Below are positions 23,446 to 35,100 of a stretch of 64,000 bases of DNA, piece by piece. Source of the stretch: Odontesthes bonariensis. Taxonomy: Eukaryota > Chordata > Actinopteri > Atheriniformes > Atherinopsidae. The position numbers were made by a program, and so were the translations under genes. Position 1 is the first letter of the stretch, and every line of letters begins with the position of its first letter. Below the pieces are notes generated by a model. The model worked only from the letters and a program-made list of their open reading frames with translations. It was not told where the DNA came from and ran no database searches. Location: contig NC_134515.1 in NCBI RefSeq assembly GCF_027942865.1, forward strand, positions 26,000,227 through 26,064,226, given 5' to 3'.

Positions 23446-23861
23446 TGTTATAATTGGCTTTGTTCTTAGACATTAGGAATGAAATAAGTCTCAGTACTTT
23501 TCCATATGACCTTAAGTGATGCAGGAGTAGACAGACAAAACAATCAGGAAAGTCTGGGAAACCAAGGGCAGATTGATACACACACATTATTTGAATTCCT
23601 CAGAGACATTATTTGAGTTAGACAATTCATATCCAATCACATTTGATCAACAAGGGATCCACCTCGGGAAACTAGGAGACATATATACGAGGTGTAACCG
23701 GGGATACGGGGCTCGGGCTGACGGATTCCTGCGAGAGTTCTGTCAGACTGAGACCAGCGCTGAAATGCTCCACTTGTTGCCAGACCAATAAAGACTTCAT
23801 TTTCACTTGAATTTACTCCGGTCCGTTCTTGAGCCTCCTACTAAAAGAACCCGATCTAACA
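23446..23861 (+). repeat. 3' LTR (416 bp)
   Basis: It has the same ends and length as the 5' LTR, with AATAAA at 23787-23792. It is followed by the gtat target duplication. The 800 bp between it and the dido1 3' end (23866-24660) hold no gene I can support. Confidence 0.9.
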
Positions 23862-24678
23862 GTATGTTGCTGTCTGTTGGGCAATAAAGTGTCTAAACTC
23901 TGCATTGTGAAAACGGTATTTTAATGTTTCCGCATTTTTAACGTCCTAAAACACACTGAAATACTTGTCACAGTTAAAACACATTCTGGAAAATTATTAC
24001 ACATGCGTAAAAGTTGTATTGTGCCAATTTATTTTTTAACACATCCCAAGTAACTATATGAGTGTCCACAAATGCATTAAACTGCAGTGGTAGTTGACTT
24101 TTTTAATATAGTTTAACCCTCAGGAAATGACAAACACTGAATGGGGGGAAAAATGAGTGGAAAGCAAAAGTTGAGCCGATGGGGTCAAACTTTGTAATAA
24201 CCATACCAGTGACATCAAAGAGCAGCAAACACAAACTTCTGTCACCCCCTAGTGGCAATAAACTTTTTCAGAAAAATGTTATAGAGGGTCATGGACAATA
24301 TAGATCAATCTTTTTTGCCCCCAGAGGGTGTGAAAGCATCCCTCTCGTCCTACTCTTCTCACTCAATTTTGATTTCCTCCAGCTTCTCACGCTAAATCCC
24401 CCTGAGAAGCAGGTCGAATATTCTGAGGTACTGATTATTATTGTATTTGGGATAATAACAAAATATAGCCTATGCTTGAAAAAAATAACTTTCTTTTTTT
24501 AATTCTAAAATTCAAAAACCAATCAAATCAAGCTTTTATGTAAGGGAGAAAAGAAGTTCTGACACTGTGTCTTAATATGGAGCTTAATGTAAGATATGGG
24601 TACCACTCATGCAGTAACAAATCCATCCTTATGTCAATGATAAAACTCACTCAAGACAAGTTTAAAAAGGAATGCCAC

Positions 24679-24684
24679 TTTATT
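24679..24684 (-). terminator. dido1: dido1 polyadenylation signal
   Basis: On the minus strand this is AATAAA, about 610 bases after the dido1 stop at 25294. The 3' UTR between them carries T-rich tracts and a (CA)n microsatellite at about 25227-25252. Confidence 0.65.
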
Positions 24685-25293
24685 GATTTCTTCCATTCTA
24701 AAACACTGAAACACATCATGTTTAATTAGCAGAATATCCAAGCCTGATGAAGGCTACTGCAGTGACACTGGGTCTACATAAAAAAAAAAAAAAAGAAACA
24801 AAAACTGTACATATTTTGTACAAAGGTGTTTGCAACTTTTTCCGATTAGAAATATGCATCGAGTCTTATTTACAACAGATCAATTACATTTAACAGGCAT
24901 AAGCCATCATCATAAACATCTTTTTTTAATACAGAAAAACAAACTAGAACATAATCAACTCAAATACCCCTAAATTTGAGCTCCAAAGTCAGATTTTTTT
25001 CTGTGGTGAAATTTCAGGACAACAACAACAAACAAAAAAATACATTCAATGGGCCTTATATTTAACTGTCTCTATACGTTGTGATGCAGCTACACGTTAT
25101 CACGTGCCCAGTTTTGCAGCCTTTGTGTCCTGAAGAGTATGACAATTTTTTTTTCTGTGACTAACTTGCCTGAGCACACTTTTTTTTTTAATGGCTATGC
25201 ATACTGATTGGTTTTAATCTCTACACGCACACACACACACACACACACACACCATTAAAGCCCACATTTGTCATTTTTATTGCCCATATCCTT

Positions 25294-28200
25294 TCAGTGT
25301 TCTCCCTCCACAGTGCTTATATCACCAGCAGGACTTCCCCCTCCTCGCCCTCTTGAGCGCCCCCTATATCGACTATGTCCTGCTCTGCCTCTACTTGGGT
25401 CCCAGTTTTTTGGGTGACCCATTTGTTTTCCCTCCATGCTATAGACTTCAGAATTTTTGATCAAATGATTGGGGACAGATAGGAGACCTTCTGTTGGAGT
25501 GGGAAGTAAGCCACCTCTGTGTCTCGGTGGTCGAACAACTTTCTGATTTTGTGGGCCGTCAAAAGCAGGGAATGATTTTCCTCCTCTGCTTGGACCTGGA
25601 CCAACAGGCCTACTGAATGGCATTGAATGTGATTCACAAGAGTCTTGGAATCTAGCAACCTGATGAGAACCTCTTCTACCATCACTGTTTGTTTGACCCA
25701 TATGCCCTTGTTCCCCTTCCCTCATGTCGAAACCTCCTCTATTAGACTCAAGGAACTCAGTGTTTGTATCCCACATACCAGGTCCATGTCCAAAATCTGA
25801 ACTTTGAGGTGATGACGTCCTCATATTGGCATTAGTAGGCCCTCGATGTCTCATTTTTGAACCTCTACTTTTTCTTCTAAAGTCCTGCTCAAATCCTTGT
25901 CTTTGTAATCCAGGGTCCTCCATGTCTACACCATGCCATTCAGATCCTTGCTCTCCATAATCTGAATCTCTCTCATAAGACTCAAGTCCTTCAGTGTTTG
26001 AATTTATGTAACCTCTACCCGGGTGCCTTAATTCTGGACCATCTTGGCCTCTGCTATCAAGGCTTTCCATGTCAAATTCTCTCTTGTCTGACGATAAATT
26101 AATCAAATCTGGACCTTTCCTAAAAGCTCCAGATCCATCCATGTTTCGGCCTGTCATATTCCCTCTGAAGTCTTGGTGCCATCCTCGTCCTCGTCCTCTA
26201 CCACGACCTCTATCATAGCCTCTTTTGTCTGGATTCCTTTCATCTCTGAAAAATGGCCCAGCACTTCCTCTATCAGGCTCTCTCCATTCATTTTCTTGTG
26301 CTCCCCAACTGGGACCTGCACAAATCACTTCTGATTCCTGCTGGAGAGGCTCTGAATCCCGACAACCATGGCTATCCCTGTCATCTCCAGGACCCCTTTG
26401 AGGGCCTGGATATTGCATTTTTTGTCTGTTCTTTGTGAGCCCCAGGCCACTACTTCCAGAGTTTCTCCATTCACTACGAGGACCTTGCCTACTACGGTCT
26501 TGGCTGTGTTCATCGAGATCATCTTGGATTGGCTCTGAACTCCAATTTCCATGTCTGTCCCAATTATCACCTTCATTTCCTAAAGCCTCTATATTACCTC
26601 TCCTATCCAACCATTGCTCTTCAGGGTCTGTGCCACTCCCACTCGGTGCAGAGTCCCAGACATTTGGTCTTGGTCCTCTAATGTTTCTTCTCATAGGCCC
26701 CAGAGCCCTAAAGTTTCTACTTGTTCTATGAGATCCTGGAGCCTCTAGATCTAGACTTTCTTGAATAGGTGCCGATTTCCCCCAGTAATTTTTTCTTTCA
26801 TGCCTTAGACCCTCTACATTTGTCCCTTTCTGCCTTATGCCTGGACCTCTACAGTCTGGACCGCCTGATTCTTCTCCCCAGTCAGGCCCTGGGCTTTCCA
26901 TATCTGGACATTGCCTTTCAGGCCCAGGTTCTCTGAAGCTTGAGCCTCCTGGTCTTTGTCTGTGAAAAGACGGGCCCTCAATGTCTGGACCTCTACTTTC
27001 ATTATCTGGTCTTCTAAAACCTCCAGGTCCTTTCCTAACCATATTTCTTCTGTCAGGCCCCACTCCTTTAAAGTTTGCCCCTCTCATATCAGACTGTGGG
27101 CCCTCCATTTCTAGATGTGTTCCTCTTGACTCATGACCCCTAATCACTGGACCTCCTGGATAACTCCAGCTATGTTCTGTTCCCTCCATATTTGTAATAA
27201 TTTTTGGCCCAGATTCCCTGCTATTAGGACCTTCTGGACCTCTTCTGTCGGACCCTGGGCTCTCTCTGTTTGGATATGCATGCTGAGACACTGGTCTTCC
27301 CATTCTTGGACCCCCTCGTCCTCTTCTATTGAGTACTGGACCTGGAAAATCAGAACCAGGTCCACAAAAGTCTGGACCTTTTCTGTTATGCCCTCTGTTG
27401 TATACCATATTTGGACGTCCACCCTCCATTTCATCATTTCCGGAATGTGGCCCTCCCTTTCGATTATGAGGCCCTGGACCATCTATACCTGGGCCAGTTC
27501 TTTCTGGCTCCTGTCCTATGAAGTTACACCCAGCAACCCCCACATATGGTTCTTCCCTGTCAGGACCGTGTCCACCAGTGTTTGGAGCTCTCGGTCCTCT
27601 CCTTTCAGATACTGGTCCCCAGAAATCTGGCCGTCTTGATCCTCTCCTCTCAGGACCCTGGTTTTCTAAAGTCGGTCCTGTCAGTTCATGTACTGGCCTA
27701 TCAAAATCTGAACTTCCCAATAATTCCCTTTCAATCTTTGGACCACCCATAAGGGGCCCTCCATTTTCAGGCCCTGGTTCTCTAGAATTTGGACGTCCAA
27801 GTCCTCTGCTTTGAGGACCAGGGCCTTGCACAGATAGGCTTTCCCTTTCATACTCTGGTATTTTAAATTCAAGGTCTCCAGGTACTCTCCTGTCAGGTCC
27901 AGGACCCTCCATGTTGGGACCCCTCCTTTCAGGGCAGGGTCCCCTGAAATCTGGGCTTGTAAACCGCTTCATATCTGATCTATGACTCTCCACTGCTGGA
28001 CTTTTTCTCTCAGGTCCTGGTCCTCCGAAAAGTGGACCTACAGATCTTCTTCTGTCATGCCCCAAACCCTCCATGGTTATACCTCTTCCATCAAATCCTG
28101 ATCCCTTAGATTCTAGACCACCTTGTATTCTCAAGCTACTGCCCTCATTGTCCGTAGATGGACCTCTCCTTTCAGATCTTTGTCCCATGAAAGCTGGACC

Positions 28201-31200
28201 CCCTGGTCCTCTCCTTTCATGTATGGGGACTTGAGTTTCAGGACCTCTCGTTTCGTGCCCATGTCTCTTTAAATCTAGATGCACTGGTTTTCTTCTGTCA
28301 TGTACAGGGACCTCCCTCTCAGGAACATGCCTTTCAGGTCCATGGTCCGTGAAATCTAGTCCTCTCATGTCATGCCTTGAGAGCTGCATCTCAGGACCTC
28401 TTCTTTCTGGTCCTGTTACATTGAAATCTATACGCCCTGGTTCTCTACCATCATGCCTAGTATCTTGTGTGTTTGGAATTATTATTTCACTCTCTGCCTG
28501 TCTATATTCTGAGTTTCCAGGCACCTGTCTCTCCATGTTTGGCCCTCTTCCATGAGTAAATGGCCCTCCTCTAAGAGGATCTGTTCCACTCATATCTTTC
28601 CAATCTTTTCCAATGTCTGAACTTTGGATATTCCAGTTTGGATCTCTCACACTTGGACAGAGGTCTGTATTTGGACTACTCTGGAGAGTTCCTGGACCTT
28701 TCCAGTCAGGATTTGTGAAGTTTGGCATGTCTTCAATTCTTTGACCACAACCCATCATGCTCAAGTCTGCATCCTCTCCATGTGACCAAAAACCTCCTTT
28801 TCCAAGGCCCGTATCTTGAAAAGAACTGCCATCATGCCTTGATTGTGGCTGATCTCCTCTCAAGCCTACAGAAGATTGACATGAATCTGTTTCACCTTCA
28901 CCTCTCATATTAGATCTCAAAGCTTCTACATGAGGTACCCTTACATCTAACTTTGGATCGCCAAATGATATCCCTTTTTTCATCACATCTGACTTGCCAT
29001 CAGAGTTCTCTAGCTGTAGACAACTACTATTCTGGCTTCTCTCATCACCATGCCCCCTTGTACCAGTATTTATTTGATACATAGATAAAGGATCTCTTAG
29101 TCCTGAGATCCTATTATCTGGCACAAGTGTGTGTGACAGTAGGCTATTCATGAATAAATTTCCTCTCTCATTTTGTATACTTGATTCTAACATTGGTGAA
29201 TTTGAGACACCTGATACATAATTTTGTCTCATATCAGGGTATAGACCTTTTACTTCATGGTTCACACCCTGCAAAGAACTTTGTGTATCTTGCATTGGAC
29301 TAATTTCTGTACCTCTGACAGGCCACAAATTGTTTCTGTTAGAATTCTGGTGCTGAATACCTGGTTCTCTTATATCTAATACTGAATCCTGCATACATGC
29401 TCCTGGTCCCATTACGTGTTTTCCTTGAACCTTGATAACTTCATCTTTAATGCCTGGTCCAGAGCCCCAAATATCTGGCAATATGCCTTGCATGCATAGA
29501 CCCTTTATTTCAGGCCCTGGAAATCTAATTCCTGTTTCTTTTAGATCTACCAGTCCTCCTCTATGCCCAGACTCTGTCATATCTGGTTTTAGATCCCTAA
29601 TATCTGGGCAACTCACATCAGGGTGCAGGCCTGTAGGTTGATTTGAATGTCCTCCCCCTGAAATCACAATTTCTTGGTTCTTTAAGACAGTATTTTCAGC
29701 CTCTGTGTGATTATCTGTTTTTATCAAACCTTGAACTTTGACACTGGGGATTTGTAGATCTACACCTGTAACGGACATTGCTGCTTGACCACCATTTGGC
29801 ACACAATTATTTTCAGATTTAATTGATGCCATCGGGACACTGGTATGCTCCTCTGGATTTTTGCTTTCCTCTGTCTTGGCACAGTCATTATTTTCCAAGC
29901 TGGAAGGTTTCATAAACTGTGGCTCTGGATCAGGGCTCTCAGGAGAATCTCGAATGGGTGGATCAATTTCCCTAAGAGGAATTGTATTTTCACATTTGTC
30001 TTGAAAGAATCTCTCCTGCACTGAGGGTTTATTTCCCTGTGTAAAACAATCACTACCTGAGTTATCATGATCACTGACTGTTTTTTTTTCAAGTTTTTGA
30101 AATTTTGTTGGATCTGAAATTTCAGTCTTCACATTATAAAGTTTGTGTGAGTGTGTATTAGAGTTCTCATAAAGATTACACTCTAACTTAGGTCCATCTG
30201 GATCACTTTTTATAGTTAGTGGGGAAGGCAACGTCTTACACTCAACAAATTTTCCCACAACAGAGTCAGGAAGACTACATGGAATATTTTCTGGTTCTCT
30301 TTTCTGACTGATTTCTGGGAAGGGGGCTCTGCAGCGTTTTGGTGAAAGGGATGCAGAATGTTTTTTTCTAGGGGATAAAGGAGATCTTCTACGCCCCCGA
30401 GAATGGTGGTGTGTAGTATGGTCTTTGCGATGGTGTCCAGATGGATCCCTAGTTCCGTGCTTTGACCTGTCCCTTTCACTTCTTCTGTGTCTATCCCTGT
30501 CTCTACGTTTCCTAGAATGTGAACGAGAACGCTGCAGTGACCTTCCTGACGGACTTCTATGGTGGTCCCTATCACGCCGACTCCGCCTTTTTGGCGATGA
30601 CCTACGCTTTCTGCTTTGATATGAAGTTGGAGACACGCTTTTATGAGAGGCACTATGTCCTGTTCTAGATGATGCTTCACTAGTCTTTGTGCTTCCTCCT
30701 TTGAATACATCCTCTTGGATTTCATCAAAAAGTGATTCATCCTCAGGATCATAAGCTACATCAGAATCCTCAATCTCTCCAGCAGACGAATATTTGTCAT
30801 GTTCCTCTATTTCATTTTGCTCTGCAGCAGTATTTATATCATTTTTTAAATTTAAGTCAGCAGTTGCGCCTTCTAGCTTTTTTGCAACAGTTTTTGAATC
30901 CACACTTGATTCACCCTTAGTCTCTGTAAAGTTGTTGGCCTCATCTCTTTTATCTGAAGACTTTGATTCTGTTTGCATTATACCACTCTGCGTAGATGAC
31001 AGTTGGCTTAGTGGTGATGCTTTTGTTGGGGGAGACATTAGGGAATCTGAAACAGAAAAGTGAGCCATGAACATACCAACAGCCTCCCTCTGCTGTCTTA
31101 GTGCCTCTTCCTGCTCTTTCAACTGACGTTTTTGCTCTTCAATTTGCTTGTTGAGTTCCTCAAGCATCCGCTGCTGTTCACTCAGTGTTGCAGCAGAGAC

Positions 31201-32117
31201 AACCACAGTGCCTGTAGGAAGGTTCGGTATAGACGCAGCTGGGGTAGAGCTTTGAGCTGTAGATGGAGTGGAAACTGGTGTTGGGCAAGATGGACCATCT
31301 AACATTTGAGTTGAAACAGGGGGCTTTGTTTCAGCAACACCGCTTTGAATAACGTCAAAAATGGTCTCATCCTCTGGATCATAGGCAACATCATCGTCCA
31401 CAAAGTCTGGTAATGTTGAGTCTTTTGTTTTCCTTTTCTCTGTGGTCTGTGGAGTAACTGTTTTATATCTTATTGCAGGATCATATTCCTCTTCTGGGTC
31501 ATATGGCCTGTCAAAATCATTCTCCTCTTCTTCTATCTGTTTGACTTTTGATTTCTGTCCATACTGTTGGACAATTGGATCCACCATTGATCCAGATGCT
31601 TGAGAAAACATTGGGATTTTCTTAAGACTTACTACTGTTTTTGTAGAACTTCCATCAGAGGATGCTATGGTATCAGATTGCTTAGTACCAAACAAAGTCT
31701 TCAAAATAGTATTTAATGGTGTCTTTTTACTTGATGCTGATTTGGGGTTCTTGGCAGAGTTGCTATTAGATGTGGACTCTGTGGCAACAACAGATGAAGT
31801 ACAAGAAGTTACTCTAATGGAAGACAGAAAAGATGGTACCGTGACAGAGCCAGAAGAGGATGAGTCTGATGGTGATCCAGGGCAAGAAGATGAACCAGGA
31901 AGGGAGGTACTAGCAGGAGTCTCTGGATCATAAGGTTGGAATATCTCCAATTTGTCAGAACCGTAGAGGACTGGTGGTTTTGGGATCCACATGGGGTCTT
32001 TGGACATGTTAACCTTGGGTCTCTTCTCTTCAGTTTCCTGAGGTAAGCTACCTGGACGTTTTGTCCTCTGGACGATAGCTAGACCCAGAAGAAGATTGGG
32101 TCGGTTTTTTTCAAAAC
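25294..32117 (-). other. dido1: dido1 giant terminal coding exon
   Basis: This one exon of 6,824 bp has 2,274 codons open to the TGA at 25296-25294. It starts with the family motif RPNLLLGLA just after SPOC. Four YDPE motifs follow (PYDPETP; PYDPEEEYDP; VAYDPEDETIFD; VAYDPEDESLFDE). There is a Gln/Glu/Lys coiled coil (plus coordinates about 31060-31180) and an Arg-Ser/His-rich block (about 30290-30620). A long array of degenerate repeats with GPxxRRGP cores lies at about 26690-28450 (residues about 2580-3170). An RG-rich end (RGRSRGRGGG) closes the protein. The antisense open frames here are shadows of this codon use. Confidence 0.93.
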
Positions 32118-35100
32118 CTGAGAAAAAAAGGAAAATAAATAAGATTACTACAATTATTATTATTTATTAGAAATATATTAGAATGAGACCACCAATTTCC
32201 CATTGAGATTACTTTTATGCATAGACATGCATGTCTGACAATACTTTGGTCAAGCACTACATTACTACTGGGAAAAGTACTTAATTAAGCATAAGACTAA
32301 TTAAACTGAAATAAAGTCCAGTAAAAAGCATAAATTCTTATCAATTTGTAACCTCAGTTGATTTTTCATTTTGAAGGGCAGTTAGAAACGGGAGATTCAT
32401 CTGGCTGCCAGGCTTCATGCAACAGCATAACAATAACCAAAACTTAAAACTGGTCATAGCCAAACTTGCAAAATGAAATGGTTTAAGGTAATCATCATTG
32501 AAACCTTGTGTTAGTATTCTTTGCTAAAGTAAAGTGGGACTGCTGTGCTTTATTTGGGCCTTATTTTATTTGGGTGATTCAAACCTTTTGGTCGTGCTCA
32601 TCCCAAACACATTCTAGTCGTGACATAACTAATAGCACATTATCTTTCTATTTCCTCTCCAAGTAGTTTTTGCAGTTTTGAAACACTAGTGTTTTGTTTG
32701 CGTGAGAAGACTCAGACTTATCAAACAAATTTCTCGAGGTATTGCTTGTCACTACTTTGTTCAAAATTAACAATGTTGTCTCAACACCATAGATGTCTTG
32801 TTTCTTAAGAAAACTTTATCTATTTTCTTCAAATCTTTGAACGAATGCTTGAAATCTGGCAGAGAAGTCATGCAGGATTTGTCCACTGAGTTTTCACTTC
32901 TTAAAACGATGTCCGTAAATTCAATTGGATATATTAAGACATCAGTTTGCAGTTTAAAAAAACAACAACACGTTTTTAATTTTTTAAAAAATAGACAAAC
33001 ACTGATCTATGAAGAGAAACTCTCCCTGTACTTTGGTCAGCAACAGAAGCTCAGAAAACACAAGAGAAAGGTTCAAACATGCACTGGAAGAGACATTTAA
33101 AGTGATGTGATGACATGACTCTGTGGTGGCTCGCGGGCTGTGGAAAATAAAACCAGTTCTTAGCTGGTTCTTCGTAGGACCAATTTAAAAACTGGCTCTA
33201 GCCCCACCCCTGAACCAGTGCTGGAGCTGCTTTGGTTGAAAATGTGTATGCTTTCTAAATGACTGTGTTGCTTTGTAAAGAGTAGTAAGCATTCTTTGAT
33301 GCCATTTTGTTGATGAGACTAAAAGCTGTGGTGTAAAGCTTGGAAATGTTTAGTCAGCTTTGTACTTTTTTGGGGTACTTTACTATCCTAACCGCTTCAC
33401 CTTCTTAATTGATGATTAGTAACTCCTGTTTTTTTATGCAGTTACCTATCGGCTACATCATCGACTTTCTACTCCACCTCTACTTCTGAACCTCAGTGTT
33501 TAAAAAATTTGGACATCCATTTCTGAGATATTTCAGCTTCACTTCACGGAAGCTGCCATGTTATACATTCTTTTGCACAGTCTACGATATACAAACACTG
33601 ACATGAAAATGCACGGAATACAGTAAGAAAACAAAACTCCAAACATTTTGACACAGATTGGAGTGAACTATAATTTCAGAGTGAAGTCAGCAATAGAGAA
33701 TGTGAAGTTGGCATCACACATTGGTTTGTTAGATGCCATTTCTCTCTGAATTCAAACTTCTGGATCATGTTTTTATGCTCAAACTGCTAAAAAAAAAATC
33801 ATATCTCAGTCCATATCTACTCCCCCAAACAAAATGTTAACCTCCACCGCAAGTTTATAAAGGAAAATAAATCTTAATCTTGGTAAATCACCTTCTTTCT
33901 GTATTTCCTGTCTAATCTCTTTCCTTCTCTACTAAATTTGGAAGTTTGTAGCCGAACAAAAAACAATTACCAGGCGACAACTGCAGTCGGCATGGGTAAC
34001 AGGAGAGCACAACATGACACTTTCATCTACGCATGTGAAATACTGTGACGTATCTTCACAATCTCTTTCATTCACTGGGAAATAACTGGTTCATTCTTTC
34101 CTTTTCAGGAGATGAAACAGCATCCTCTTTCTTCTGAACTCATTCAGAAATAGCATTCCACTGATGAGATGCTACAGCCGAAACGTAAACTGTTACTGCT
34201 GAGACTCAGAGGTGCCAACATAAGTGCTCATCCGGGGCAAAAGCAAACATTTCAGATTTAGTAGTCATATCAATCACACCTGGTCCTTCAAGGGGTTGCA
34301 GTATGGGTGGGACTGATTCCTTTGCGCTGAGTGGGACGAGGTACACATCCTTAATGGACCGGCTGATGTTGGCAACCACACCAAAACGCCTTCTGCTGCT
34401 AAAGTAGGAAAACAGGGAGACATAGGCCACTTCTTCCTCCTCTGTTGCAGGTTGAAACCGGATCACGCATAACTCCTAAAAAAGCAAAAAGAGAAGAAAA
34501 GGACATGTATGTTGCTGATATATCCTCTTTGTCATCTTGCACGATGAAGCAATAACACCCGTGTCTGACTTGCCTTCGTAAGAGAAGTCTTCAGCTTTTC
34601 AACATAGTCCCACACAGTTTCAGGCAAGATTCGCCCTCCGATTTGTATTGTATCAGGTAGATCCTACACAATGTACAAAAAAATAACAGTTATTCATATC
34701 TTTGCTCTATGTGAAAAAGTGAAAGATTTCTGTGACGCAGCTCAGTGAACTGAAGTCAGAATTGTGTATCACTGTACCGCTTTCAGATTTTCAGCAGATC
34801 CTGACACCAGATATCCCTTTGTGACAAACTTAGCAACAGTAAGCATGTTTAGAAAGCCTTTCCATAGTATGTCTTGCTTAGCCAGGAAGTGTGCGGTATC
34901 GCCATCAACTGGGGATTGAGGGACCATAGTTCTGTAACACAAACAGTAGATCAAATGTCCACCCATTAAACTGACTTTAGTCAAATAGGAACAACCCAAA
35001 AAAACATTCAGAAGTTTATCTTCAAAGCTTTGGCAGTACCTTGAGGATGCGCCATAAAGCCTGGGATCGGCAGTGGAAGATGGTTTCATTAAGATGGATT

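Larger units (their letters stand above)
16721..23861 (+). mobile_element. retrovirus-like LTR element, recent insertion, no gag-pol-env frame
   Basis: This 7.1-kb element lies between tcfl5 and dido1. It has two 416-bp LTRs, both tgtt...aaca, flanked by the 4-bp duplication gtat (16717-16720 and 23862-23865). A primer site at 17139 beginning TGGTGCCGTGAC fits the 3' end of tRNA-His. A splice-donor-like site (gaaaag/gtgagc) lies at 17266, and a polypurine tract sits directly before the 3' LTR. The roughly 6.3-kb interior has no long open frame on either strand. I found no recognisable protease, reverse transcriptase or integrase motif, so it is non-autonomous or gutted. The interior contains teleost interspersed-repeat-like tracts (about 19440-19500 and 20000-20090) and a TNF-ligand-like segment. 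A decayed endogenous retrovirus is the main alternative, but LTRs this similar argue against great age. Confidence 0.85.

Noticed and set aside
27133-27639. Long plus-strand open frames opposite the dido1 giant exon (also 26435-26731, 30425-31063, 31667-31933)
   Set aside because: They are antisense shadows of a repeat-rich coding exon with biased codons; they have no own start context or domain.
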